From Margaritifera margaritifera (taxonomy: Eukaryota; Mollusca; Bivalvia; Unionida; Margaritiferidae), in the NCBI GenBank assembly GCA_029931535.1, contig JAQPZY010000953.1:588001-652000 (forward strand): a stretch of DNA of 64,000 nucleotides, read 5' to 3'. A model generated the notes under the pieces. The model did no database searches. It was not told the origin of the DNA and saw only the letters and a program-made list of their open reading frames with translations. This document shows positions 14,507-27,576 of the stretch, piece by piece. Made by a program: the position numbers and the translations under genes. Every line of letters begins with the position of its first letter. The stretch's first letter is position 1.

Positions 14507-16394
14507 AATGTATGTGAGTGTGACCTTATAGATATATGCACTTGTAATGAAGAGATTGTTTTATGATGTAATTAGCTGCTTCACGCTGTACAATTTCGCA
14601 GACAGTTACTTTTCCTCCGGATTAAATGAAATGCAATTACCGAAGTTGGGTTTTCCGTTGTTGGCGGTCTGAAAAAGGGAGAAGTATTATTTTCATACAT
14701 ATTGAATGTTCCTTCTAATGAAACAGCAAACACGTCAAATGTATATGCGATCACTGAAATAGTTGTACAATATTTCTCAGCAACGTCAAATTCTTACCTA
14801 ACTTTCATCAAATAATAATTGTACACATCGAACCATCGCTTATGATGTCGTCACATCAGTGGCGGTTGTTATGTTTGCCTCGAGAAAAACAATATCAGGG
14901 ATTAAAAGGAGAGAAAAACTGGGTTCAGTGTAAGGAATCTGATCCTTATGTATCATGCGAAAGGCACTTACGACATTCGCTTTTTAGCAGCAGGCTGTAA
15001 CTGATCCATTCACAAAATCCATTTGGGTTTCGTTGAACATTCATCGTTCACCGATTTACATAGTCACTCTTCGTTTTCTTCATAAAGCATTCATCATTGT
15101 ATTTGGGTTCATTCTAAATACGGTTTTTGTTTCGCTGGTAAAAATAGCAATTTCAGGATTTGTAATCACGTTTTCCATCCATTCGTCCGTACGTTTGTCC
15201 ATTTCTCTATTAAACAATCGGTTTCCGCAAGATAAAGTGACTGGGAATGATGGGTTTTTAACCAAATTTGGTTTGGTGCTTTATATCAAGAAGACATCAA
15301 ATGAGTTCAGTTCTAAGGCTACCATATCATCATTTAGAGGAGTTATGGCCCCTGATTTCCAATTCTCCTAAAAGAAATTGCCGCAGTTTGACCGTACCAA
15401 GAAATATTAGATTTCGTGGTTGCTTTGCAGGGTTTCAACCATTTCTGGTGTATGGCTTTCTGTCCAGTAATCTTTCAATGAGTTCAATTGCAGTTTTCCG
15501 CCGCTACCTTTACAAACATTATAACTATTGATTAACCATCCCCCTGACTTCAGGTTCTGTATTATAACTTTAGAAATTAAAGCTGCATTTCAGGCAAATT
15601 AGGTATGCGGTTCTACCTTGAAGAGACCTCAACAAAAGTTCAATTTGCAGTATTGTGAGACATCATTTACAGGAGTTATACCCTGTCGCAGCTGCACAGA
15701 TTCAAAACGTTAATTTTCCATACAAATCAAGATTGTAATTAACTTTTATCGAACATTAGATTTCGTTTTCATTTTCTGCTGAATTCTCGTACAAGGAACG
15801 AATAGACTATATGACTACCAAAATGTTCAGCTTTTGCTTGTCTGCCAGAAAACACAGTTTCGATCATTGTCATTAATTGCCATCGTCATGACCTTGATTT
15901 TGGCACCTTTACTTTTCCATGGATTGTTGAGATTCAACCCAATTGATCATGCGCCTTTATGTTGAAAAGGACATTTAAATTCTTGGATTTCTAGCATTTT
16001 CTTCAAACTTGACAGAACGTATGTTCACGTGATTGTCAACTTGACTTTGCTTTCCATGTTATTTCTCTGAAAATTGTAGTTCGATTTCAACAATATTTGT
16101 CACCCAAGTTTATATAAATGAGACACTGATTTGATCTCCAGCATTCCACATCATCATTTATTGCAAATTGTATGGGCAGATCACGCTAGAAAAGGGGCAA
16201 TCCGTTGGTTACATTATCTCTTAAAATTATCAAAATGTAAAGTTTGACATTATAAACCGTCTATTCTTATTTTACACGAGAACAAAGTTGCAAAGTTACA
16301 AACATCTCATATAAGCAGCTATTTCATGATTAAACTATTGCTCTCTCTTCTTGTGCAAAGACTAAGTTCCTCTGCTCTAATATCTCTATCACAG

Positions 16395-16517
16395 ATCTGA
16401 ATTCGACGTGTGGAGTGGACGCTGACTGTCGTGACACCTTTGCAAAATGCAATACTACAACTCTCACCTGCCTATGCAAAATGGGATACACAAATGTAAA
16501 TGGAGCTTGTAAAGCAG
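16395..16517 (+). CDS. EGF-like domain exon, unit 8
   Basis: Intact six-cysteine exon. The following intron is subtype B with a few private changes (for example 'cattcattattg' near 17364 and 'ggtgtgcggc' near 17875). The TA tract is at 16717-16772. Confidence 0.9.
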
Positions 16518-16713
16518 GTAAGGAACTGTCATGGTTTTCTCAACATATAAAATTACCAATCCCAAGATAGAAACAAACACGCAATTTATTTTTGCAAAAT
16601 TGACAGTATTCGGTTATTTTAGTCTCACCATTTCACATTATATTGAATTCGATTCTAAACATTTTTTACCATTCAGTATCTTCAGAAAATTTATCTATAT
16701 TGATATAAATATA

Positions 16714-16779
<66 letters not shown>

Positions 16780-18667
16780 AATGTATGTGAGTGTGACCTT
16801 ATAGATATATGCACTTGTAATGAAGAGATTGTTTTATGATGTAATTAGCTGCTTCACGCTGTACAATTTCGCAGACAGTTACTTTTCCTCCGGATTAAAT
16901 GAAATGCAATTACCGAAGTTGGGTTTTCCGTTGTTGGCGGTCTGATTAAGGGAGAAGTATTATTTTCATACATATTGAAAGTTCCTTCTAATGAAACAGC
17001 AAACACATCAAATGTATATGCGATCACTGAAATAGTTGTACAATATTTCTCAGCAACGTCAAATTCTTACCTAACTTTCATCAAATAATAATTGTACACA
17101 TCGAACCATCGCTTATGATGTCGTCACATCAGTGGCGGTTGTTATGTTTGCCTCGAGAAAAACAATATCAGGGATTAAAAGGAGAGAAAAACTGGGTTCA
17201 GTGTAAGGAATCTGATCCTTATGTATCATGCGAAAGGCACTTACGACATTCGCTTTTTAGCAGCAGGCTGTAACTGATCCATTCACAAAATCCATTTGCG
17301 TTTCGTTGAACATTCATCGTTCACCGATTTACATAGTCACTCTTCGTTTTCTTCATAAAGCATTCATTATTGTATTTGGGTTCATTCTAAATACGGTTTT
17401 TGTTTCGCTGGTAAAAATAGCAATTTCAGGATTTGTAATCACGTTTTCCATCCATTCGTCCGTACGTTTGTCCATTTCTCTATTAAATAATCGGTTTCCG
17501 CAAGATAAAGTGACTGGGAATTATCGGATTTTAACCAAATTTGGTTTGGTGCTTTATATCAAGAAGACATCAAAATGAGTTCAATTCTAAGCCTTCCATA
17601 TCATCATTTAGAGGAGTTATGGCCCCTGATTTCCAATTCTCCTAAAAGAAATTGCCGCAGTTTGACCGTACCAAGAAATATTAGATTTCGTGGTTGCTTT
17701 GCAGGGTTTCAACCATTTCTGGTGTATGGCTTTCTGTCCAGTAATCTTTCAATGAGTTCAATTGCAGTTTTCCGCCGCTACCTTTACAAACATTATAACT
17801 ATTGATTAACCATCCTCCTGACTTCAGGTTCTGTATTATAACTTTAGAAATTAAAGCTGCATTCAGGCAAATTAGGTGTGCGGCTCTACCTTGAAGATAC
17901 CTCTACAAAAGTTCAATTTGCAGCATTGTGTGACATCATTTACAGGAGTTATGCCCTGTCGCAGCTGCACAGATTCAAAACGTTAATTTTCCATACAAAT
18001 CAAGATTGTAATTAACTTTTATCGAACATTAGATTTCGTTTTCATTTTCTGCTGAATTCTCATACAAGGAACGAATAGACTATATGACTACCAAAATGTT
18101 CAGCTTTTGCTTGTCTGCCAGAAAACACAGTTTCGATCATTGTCATTAATTGCCATCGTCATAACCTTGATTTCGGCACCTTTACTTTTCCATGGATTGT
18201 TGAGATTCAACCCAATTGATCATGCGCCTTTATGTTGAAAAGGACATTTAAATTCTTGGATTTCTAGCATTTTCTTCAAACTTGACAGAACGTATGTTCA
18301 CGTGATTGTCAACTTGACTTTGCTTTCCATGTTATTTCTCTGAAAATTGTAGTTCGATTTCAACAATATTTGTCACCCAAGTTTATATAAATGAGACACT
18401 GATTTGATCTCCAGCATTCCACATCATCATTTATTGCAAATTGTATGGGCAGATCACGCTAGAAAAGGGGCAATCCGTTGGTTACATTATCTCTTAAAAT
18501 TATCAAAATGTAAAGTTTGGCATTATAAACCGTCTATTCTTATTTTACACGAGAACAAAGTTGCAAAGTTACAAACATCTCATATAAGCAGCTATTTCAT
18601 GATTAAACTATTGCTCTCTCTTCTTGTGCAAAGACTAAGTTCTTCTGCTCTAATATCTCTATCACAG

Positions 18668-18790
18668 ATCTGAATTCGACGTGTGGAGTGGACGCTGACT
18701 GTCGTGACACCTTTGCAAAATGCAATACTACAACTCTCACCTGCCTATGCAAAATGGGATACACAAATGTAAATGGAGCTTGTAAAGCAG
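18668..18790 (+). CDS. EGF-like domain exon, unit 9
   Basis: Intact six-cysteine exon. The TA tract at 18990-19051 (about 62 nt) is the longest of the array. The downstream subtype A intron has a private 2-nt insertion near 19711. Confidence 0.9.
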
Positions 18791-18986
18791 GTAAGGAACT
18801 GTCATGGTTTTCTCAACATATAAAATTACCAATCCCAAGATAGAAACAAACACGCAATTTATTTTTGCAAAATTGACAGTATTCGGTTATTTTAGTCTCA
18901 CCATTTCACATTATATTGAATTCGATTCTAAGCATTTTTTACCATTCAGTATCTTCAGAAAATTTATCTATATTGATATAAATATA

Positions 18987-19058
<72 letters not shown>

Positions 19059-20948
19059 AATGTATGTGAGTGTGACCTTATAGATATATGCACTTGTAAT
19101 GAAGAGATTGTTTTATGATGTAATTAGCTGCTTCACGCTGTACAATTTCGCAGACAGTTACTTTTCCTCCGGATTAAATGAAATGCAATTACCGAAGTTG
19201 GGTTTTCCGTTGTTGGCGGTCTGAAAAAGGGAGAAGTATTATTTTCATGCATATTGAATGTTCCTTCTAATGAAACAGCAAACACGTCAAATGTATATGC
19301 GATCACTGAAATAGTTGTACAATATTTCTCAGCAACGTCAAATTCTTACCTAACTTTCATCAAATAATAATTGTACACATCGAACCATCGCTTATGATGT
19401 CGTCACATCAGTGGCGGTTGTTATGTTTGCCTCGAGAAAAACAATATCAGGGATTAAAAGGAGAGAAAAACTGGGTTCAGTGTAAGGAATCTGATCCTTA
19501 TGTATCATGCGAAAGGCACTTACGACATTCGCTTTTTAGCAGCAGGCTGTAACTGATCCATTCACAAAATCCATTTGGGTTTCGTTGAACATTCATCGTT
19601 CACCGATTTACATAGTCACTCTTCGTTTTCTTCATAAAGCATTCATCATTGTATTTGGGTTCATTCTAAATACGGTTTTTGTTTCGCTGGTAAAAATAGC
19701 AATTTCAGGATTTTTGTAATCACGTTTTCCATCCATTCGTCCGTACGTTTGTCCATTTCTCTATTAAACAATCGGTTTCCGCAAGATAAAGTGACTGGGA
19801 ATGATGGGTTTTTAACCAAATTTGGTTTGGTGCTTTATATCAAGAAGACATCAAATGAGTTCAGTTCTAAGGCTACCATATCATCATTTAGAGGAGTTAT
19901 GGCCCCTGATTTCCAATTCTCCTAAAAGAAATTGCCGCAGTTTGACCGTACCAAGAAATATTAGATTTCGTGGTTGCTTTGCAGGGTTTCAACCATTTCT
20001 GGTGTATGGCTTTCTGTCCAGTAATCTTTCAATGAGTTCAATTGCAGTTTTCCGCCGCTACCTTTACAAACATTATAACTATTGATTAACCATCCCCCTG
20101 ACTTCAGGTTCTGTATTATAACTTTAGAAATTAAAGCTGCATTTCAGGCAAATTAGGTATGCGGTTCTACCTTGAAGAGACCTCAACAAAAGTTCAATTT
20201 GCAGTATTGTGAGACATCATTTACAGGAGTTATAACCTGTTGCAGCTGCACAGATTCAAAACGTTAATTTTCCATACAAATCAAGATTGTAATTAACTTT
20301 TATCGAACATTAGATTTCGTTTTCATTTTCTGCTGAATTCTCGTACAAGGAACGAATAGACTATATGACTACCAAAATGTTCAGCTTTTGCTTGTCTGCC
20401 AGAAAACACAGTTTCGATCATTGTCATTAATTGCCATCGTCATGACCTTGATTTTGGCACCTTTACTTTTCCATGGATTGTTGAGATTCAACCCAATTGA
20501 TCATGCCCCTTTATGTTGAAAAGGACATTTAAATTCTTGGATTTCTAGCATTTTCTTCAAACTTGACAGAACGTGTGTTCACGTGATTGTCAACTTGACT
20601 TTGCTTTCCATGTTATTTCTCTGAAAATTGTAGTTCGATTTCAACAATATTTGTCACCCAAGTTTATATAAATGAGACACTGATTTGATCTCCAGCATTC
20701 CACATCATCATTTATTGCAAATTGTATGGGCAGATCACGCTAGAAAAGGGGCAATCCGTTGGTTACATTATCTCTTAAAATTATCAAAATGTAAAGTTTG
20801 ACATTATAAACCGTCTATTCTTATTTTACACGAGAACAAAGTTGCAAAGTGACAAACATCTCATATAAGCAGCTAGTTCATGATTAAACTATTGCTCTCT
20901 CTTCTTGTGCAAAGACTAAGTTCTTCTGCTCTAATATCTTTATCACAG

Positions 20949-21071
20949 ATCTGAATTCGACGTGTGGAGTGGACGCTGACTGTCGTGACACCTTTGCAAA
21001 ATGCAATACTACAACTCTCACCTGCCTATGCAAAATGGGATACACAAATGTAAATGGAGCTTGTAAAGCAG
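20949..21071 (+). CDS. EGF-like domain exon, unit 10
   Basis: Intact six-cysteine exon, last of the set without visible changes, although its flanks hold several private substitutions. The downstream intron is a diverged subtype B (B'), transitional to the old edge unit. Confidence 0.9.
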
Positions 21072-21267
21072 GTAAGGAACTGTCATGGTTTTCTCAACAT
21101 ATAAAATTACCAATCCCAAGATAGAAACAAACACGCAATTTATTTTTGCAAAATTGACAGTATTCGGTTATTTTAGTCTCACCATTTCACATTATATTGA
21201 ATTCGATTCTAAACATTTTTTACCATTCAGTATCTTCAGAAAATGTATCTATATTGATATAAATATA

Positions 21268-21334
<67 letters not shown>

Positions 21335-23330
21335 ATATAAATGTATGTGAGTGTGACCTTATAGATATATGCACTTGTAATGAAGAGATTGTTTTATGAT
21401 GTAATTGGCTGCTTCACGCTGTACAATTTCGCAGACAGTTACTTTTCCTCCGGATTAAATGAAATGCAATTACCGAAGTTGGGTTTTCCGTTGTTGGCGG
21501 TCTGAAAAAGGGAGAAGTATTATTTTCATGCATATTGAATGTTCCTTCTAATGAAACAGCAAACACATCAAATGTATATGCGATCACTGAAATAGTTGTA
21601 CAATATTTCTCAGCAACGTCAGATTCTTACCTAACTTTCATCAAATAATAATTGTACACATCGAACCATCGCTTATGATGTCGTCACATCAGTGGCGGTT
21701 GTTATGTTTGCCTCGAGAAAAACAATATCAGGGATTAAAAGGAGAGAAAAACTGGGTTCAGTGTAAGGAATCTGATCCTTATGTATCATGCGAAAGGCAC
21801 TTACGACATTCGCTTTTTAGCAGCAGGCTGTAACTGATCCATTCACAAAATCCATTTGCGTTTCGTTGAACATTCATCGTTCACCGATTTACATAGTCAC
21901 TCTTCGTTTTCTTCATAAAGCATTCATCATTGTATTTGGGTTCATTCTAAATACGGTTTTTGTTTCGCTGGTAAAAATAGCAATTTCAGGATTTGTAATC
22001 ACGTTTTCCATCCATTCGTCCGTACGTTTGTCCATTTCTCTATTAAATAATCGGTTTCCGCAAGATAAAGTGACTGGGAATTATCGGATTTTAACCAAAT
22101 TTGGTTGGATGCTTTATGTCAAGAAGACATCAAATGAGTTCAATTCTAAGCCTTCCATATCATCATTTAGAGGAGTTATGGCCCCTGATTTCCAGATCTC
22201 CTAAAATAAATTGCCGCAGTTTGACCGTACCAAGAAATATTAGATTTCGATGTCGGTTTGCAGGGTTCCAACCATTTCTGGTGTATGGCTTTCTGTCCAG
22301 TAATCTTTCAATGAGTTCAATTGCAGTTTTCCGCCGCTTCCTTAACAAACATTATAACTATTGATTAACCATCCCCCTGACTTCAGGTTCTGTATTATAA
22401 CTTTAGAAATTAAAGCTGCATTTCAAGCAAATTACGTATGCGGCTCTACCTTGAAGAGACCTCAACAAAAGTTCAATTTGCAGCATTGTGTGACATCATT
22501 TACAGGAGTTATGCCCTGTCGCAGCTGCACAGATTCAAAACGTGAATTTTCCATACAACTCAAGATTGTAATTAACTTTTATCAAACATTAGATTTCGTT
22601 TTCATTTTCTGCTGAATTCTCGTACAAGGAACGAATAGACTATATGAATCCCAAAATGTTCAGCTTTTGCTTGTCTGCCAGAAAACACAGTTTCAATCAT
22701 TGTCATTAATTGCCATCGTCATGACCTTGATTTTGGCACCTTAACTTTTCCATGGATTGTTGAGATTCAACCCAATTGATCATGCGCCTTTATATTGAAA
22801 AGGACATTTAAATTTTTGGATTTCTAGCATTTTCTTCAAAACTTGACAGAACGTATGTTCACGTGATTGTCAACTTGACTCTGGTTTCCATATTATTTCT
22901 CTGAAAATTGTAGTTCGATTTCAACAATATTTGTCAAGCAAGTTTATATAAATGAGACACTGATTTGATCTCCAGCATTCCACATCATCATTTATAGAAA
23001 TGATGGCCACTAATTGCCTGGACTACTGACTTTAGTTTCTGCAGCATTACTTTACCACGATTTGTTGGATTTCATCCCGTTTTGAGCCTGATACTTATAT
23101 TATTCAAATCTTCAACAATTTCCATTTCCAGCATTCCGTTTAGGTATTTAGAGGGGTCACGGCCCAGGAATTCCAATTCTCCTACTTCTGTTCTTAATGC
23201 ACAACGTGCACTGTTTAAGATTCTGTCAATGCATATGTGCTAAGCGGATCCTTATGTGATGTACCGAAATTATATTGCTACAATTGTGCCAAGATACCCC
23301 ACAGTTCAGTATCCACTATAATTCTTACAC

Positions 23331-23458
23331 ATTTGAATTCAGATGCGGTATGGATGTTTATTGTTTTGTGATGACCAGGCCGAATACATTGATACTGGTA
23401 CCCAATACCTGTTCATATAAAACAGACTACACAAATGGCAGTGATAAATGTAAAGCAG
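23331..23458 (+). pseudogene. Decayed second EGF exon in the edge unit
   Basis: This stretch aligns to the start (atttgaattc) and the end (taaagcag) of the EGF exon and still encodes a CGMDVYC...C...YTNGSDKCKAD pattern, but only four cysteines remain. The acceptor AG has become AC, the donor GT has become AT, and the copy is about 5 nt longer than the functional exon, breaking its frame. It lies in a block (about 22995-23475) absent from the other ten units. It is best read as a fossil exon from the ancestral gene. Confidence 0.6.
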
Positions 23459-23694
23459 ATAATCAGATTGTATTAGCAGGTCACGCTAGAAAAGTGCCAA
23501 TCTGTTGGTTGTATTATCTCTTAAAATTATCAAAATGTAAAGTTTGGCATTATAAACCGTCTATTCTTATTTTACACGAGAACAAAGTTGCAAAGTTACA
23601 AACATCTCATATAAGCAGCTATTTCATGATTAAACTATTGCTCTGTCTTCGTGTGCAATGACTAAGTTCTTCTGCTCTAATATCTCTATCACAG

Positions 23695-23817
23695 ATCTGA
23701 ATTCGACGTGTGGAGTGGACGCTGACAGTCGTGACACCTTTGCAAAATGTAATACTGCAACTCTCACCTGCCTATGCAAAATGGGATACACAAATGTAAA
23801 TGGAGCTTTTAAAGCAG
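23695..23817 (+). CDS. EGF-like exon, edge unit 11, missing Cys2 and Cys6
   Basis: The exon keeps length (123 bp), reading frame and both splice sites (cacag and gtaagg). Compared with the other ten, cysteine 2 is AGT (Ser) and cysteine 6 is TTT (Phe), so two of the three EGF disulphides (2-4 and 5-6) cannot form. There is also a Thr-to-Ala change. It could be spliced in frame but would give an unstable or altered domain. It is the final EGF exon before the sushi-like exon. Confidence 0.7.
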
Positions 23818-24001
23818 GTAAGGAACTGTCATGGTTTTCTCATCATATAAAATTAACAATCCCAATATAGAAACAAAAGCGCAATTTATTTTCGCAAAAT
23901 TGACAGTATTCTGTTATTTTAGTCTCTCCATTTCATATTATATTGACTTCGATGCCAAACATTTTTTGCCATTCAGCATCTTCAGAAAAGAATTGTGTAT
24001 A

Positions 24002-24060
<59 letters not shown>

Positions 24061-24508
24061 TTATATATATGTACATGTATTTAGATATATGTGTGGGGGC
24101 CTTATACGTACATGAAATTGGACTAAAGAGATTGTTTTATGCTTTAATTAGCAGCTTCACACTTTGCAATTTTGCAGGTTATTACTTTTTCCTCCTAATT
24201 AAATGGAGATACAATTACCGACGTCTGAAAAAGAGAAAAGTATTGTTTTCAAATTGAAACTTCGTTCTAATGGAGCTGCAAACACATCTAATGTATATAT
24301 TATCACCAAAATAGTTGTTCCATATTTTTCAGCACCGTAAATTTCTTACCTCGTTTTCATAAATTGTTCGCCCACTGTGGAAGAATGCAAATTTGAAGAC
24401 TGTTGCACGAGTCAACCACCAATCATACCCCTCGGTCTCAATGTTTTTTTTTTTTGAATGGTGTTCAAGGCGTTGTTCCATCTTCCTAGATAGGGAGAAA
24501 CACACCCA

Positions 24509-24575
<67 letters not shown>

Positions 24576-26084
24576 GTATGTATGTATGTATATAATTTGT
24601 AGTGTCTAGAAGGTGTTATAGAAGGTGTTGCATGACATTTCATATGCATACGAACAGAGGGGCAGGTCATAAAATATCCATTGAAAAGTGTGGTTAGAAA
24701 ATATACAAATATTGTTTTTTCACAGTATTATTATAGTTTGTCGGAATCAGTATCATAACTCCCCCACCCCCACCCCCCATTTGTTCCTGTAAGATGGATC
24801 AAATTTGTATAACATCTGATCATATCCAAAGACAATCTCAAAATCGTATTGCAATGTTTGAAGTCTTGACATCTTGGAATTCGTAGGAGATGTACTACAA
24901 AATTCTTATATATGTTACAGTTAGTATATTATTAAACGTGGTAATGTAATTGCAACACAAAGGCACTCGTTTCTGTTCGTAAACAGAGAGAAAACAGAGA
25001 AAACTATTCATAACGGCCACACAGATTACATTAAATCTAAGTGGTTGTAAGGGTGTTTAATACCAATATATTCCAGTCCAGTCCAGGCAGTACACTAAAC
25101 ACCAATTATTACTGAATGTAGCAATCCACTGCCTGATGTACAGGAAGTGAATATCTTCCAAAACTGGATCAACGTAGACAAGACACGAAGCAAGTGGGGA
25201 AACTTCGGGTAAAGGTGACATTAAATGATTAGTAAAATACTTAAGTCGTATGTGGAAAAAATCTTTGGAATGTGTCCTTTACGGTAAAATAGATTATAAA
25301 CGGCTGAACGCGCAGACGGTGATATAAAATTAGCACAGAATTAGAGCGGAGTTAGATTTCGAACCGCGCGAGTTAGTCATTTTGTGTTGATTGGAAAAAC
25401 GGAGTGGGTGTTATAAACAACTTTCCGTTTTATCGCTGACAGAATTGAGTGCCTGTGCTACGAAAGCTATGCTTGTCGCTTGGTAATACTGCTCGGAAAT
25501 CATAAAGCTTATAAACCTGACTTTGCGCTCGAGACATTTTATGTCAACCAATCGCAAAGGACGTAACTTTCAAACATCTGTTTTGACTGATAGTTGCTGG
25601 AAACTTAATCTCAAACATAAACTCAGAGCTGTATGATATCCCAGCGTGAGTTTGAGATAGTGACAATACTTTTGAAAACGAACTTTTGATTGGTTTCTAG
25701 ACCAGTCTCTATTTTATACTCAAAGTTAATGTTTTATGATGTCCAGGCAAGATTCCGTTTTCATAGAAAGTCTTAATTTTGAGTAGATACTCAACTGAAG
25801 TTTTGCATACTGATAATTTGATGGAAGCCTCGTCTTGAAATAAAATAAACTGGTTATTTAAGGCTTAACATTAAAGTAATAACCATAACTTTGACAGCAA
25901 AGTTTCACACAGGGAAAAAATCTCGATTTACGTACGTACTCAAGTTGAGATATTTTATGAAAGCGCGGTTAGATATACTGCCAGTCTCAATGTGCCTGCC
26001 ATAAACAAACTAATTGCGCGCTAACATTGATTGTTCTTAACTCTGGATCTATTCATTTATTTTTTTATTTACAGATTTTGAGGT

Positions 26085-26741
26085 TCTCTTGAATTACCTT
26101 CGACAGGCCACACTCTCGTAGCAACAAAAATAGTATAACATGTACATATTAAATTTGCACATATCTACTGCAGAAAATGTGAAAATTGATAAAGTTGTGC
26201 GTGTTTTATCTAAATATTGGGGAAGAAGTGTGTTGCTATGGTGAATCAGTATAATTCGTATAAATAAAGATAATTTCGTTTCTGCTATCTTTTCATTATA
26301 ATCTTAAATTAATCAGTAGTAATATCCACCCCACTACAATTGTACATATTTGAAAACCGTTTTATAGATTTACTAACAACTATCAACCATACCCCCAAAT
26401 TTCAAGTCTTTATCTTTATCGATGTAAAAAGAGTGTGCGATCCTATGAATACATACATGCACAAACTCATGCACGTACGCATTTCCTGGTGCATCATACC
26501 CAATTATGTAAAATTTGGTGTACCCGAGGTGAACGTTATAGCAGTTGGACGACATTACATGCGCACACAATCATGTAGCCAGATTATAAAATACCGTACA
26601 GTACATATCCAAAAATACACGTCAGGAGTCTAGAATACATATCAGGAGTCTAGAAACTGCTACCCAGATCTACTTGAATGTTCATGCTACCGCTATTTTC
26701 ACGTATGTCCCTGCCATAAACAAACTAATTTATAATAATAA

Positions 26742-26772
<31 letters not shown>

Positions 26773-27320
26773 AATAATGTTTCTAGAGGATAATGCATTT
26801 GGTACAGAATCAACCAATCTTTCATGTAGTCCTCAAAAAATAACATAAAATAATAATTTCGCGCTTACGTTGAATGTTTGTAAATCATCATCTATTAAAA
26901 GATTTTTTTAACACAACATTTGGAGGTTCTCGTGTACATTTTGGACAGTCCACACTTCTGTAACAACAAATTTATTATAACATGTACACATAAAATGTGC
27001 ACGTGCTTAATGCAGTAAATGTGAAAATAGAGTTTGCAAAGGTATGTAGATTGTGCGTGTTTTATCTAAATATTGGGCACGATGTTTGTTGCTATGGTGA
27101 ATCAGGAGAATTTGTATAAAGAAAGATAATTGTGTTTTGGACGATAAGTACAATTTGAAAAGAGAATACGTTTTACTCCCTTTTGATTATACTATTCAGT
27201 TGATCCATACGGATATCCACAGCATCTCCCACCCCTAATATCCGCCCCAGGGGAAGAATACATATTTAAACACTGTTGAACGATCTACTGACTAACACAA
27301 ATCATACACCACGATTTCAA
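26085..27320 (+). repeat. Internal duplication in D1 intron, two diverged copies
   Basis: Both about 26085-26420 and about 26918-27320 contain the sequence run from 'ggttctc' through 'gtgcgtgttttatctaaata', 'gttgctatggtgaatcag' and on to 'caagtctttatcttt/g'. D2 has only one copy (about 50455-50880), so this is a D1 gain or a D2 loss. The first copy does not lead to an exon. Confidence 0.6.
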
Positions 27321-27532
27321 GTCTTTATCTTGAACGGTGTTAAAGAAGTTGTGTGATCTTATGAATGCATACATGTACAAACACATGCACGTACGCTGTT
27401 CTAGATGCATCACACCTCTCATATCTAACACTACATACGCACACAAACACGCTTGCAAATCATAAAATACCCATCAAAAAGTTTGGGTATAATAATGATA
27501 AAAGTATTATTTTGTTGAAATCACTATCATCA

Positions 27533-27533
27533 C

Positions 27534-27570
<37 letters not shown>

Positions 27571-27571
27571 T
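27533..27571. repeat. (ATT)n abutting a splice acceptor
   Basis: The ATT run occupies the place of the polypyrimidine tract directly before the acceptor of the sushi-like exon. The D2 copy has a shorter ATT run in the same place (about 51084-51103). Confidence 0.9.
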
Positions 27572-27576
27572 CGCAG

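Larger units (their letters stand above)
1..24365 (+). repeat. Tandem array of EGF-exon units (10 full, 1 partial)
   Basis: The same ~2.26-kb sequence recurs starting at 1, 2267, 4525, 6800, 9063, 11338, 13577, 15838, 18111 and 20392, with a diverged partial unit from 22671 to about 24365. Unit lengths are 2266, 2258, 2275, 2263, 2275, 2239, 2261, 2273, 2281 and 2279 bp. Much of the length variation comes from the (TA)n tract. Each unit contains one EGF exon and otherwise intron. Units differ by scattered substitutions and small indels, so they are recent or homogenised copies. The array begins before the window, because position 1 is already inside the repeat. Confidence 0.97.
22671..24365 (+). 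repeat. Diverged edge unit of the EGF array
   Basis: The unit follows the array phase up to about 22994, then carries a ~480-bp block found nowhere else in the array, then returns to the array sequence at 'attgtattagcaggtcacgct'. It has many more substitutions than other units. It fades out near 24365, where the array ends. It looks like the ancestral form from which the amplified unit arose by loss of the extra block. Confidence 0.75.
24366..27576 (+). other. Intron between EGF array and sushi-like exon
   Basis: No convincing coding exon was seen. It contains a poly-T run (about 24446), a (TA)n tract (24511-24567), AAT repeats (26731-26778), and from about 24810 the start of the D1 duplication copy. 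Two stretches near 26085-26420 and 26918-27320 are related to each other. Confidence 0.6.
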
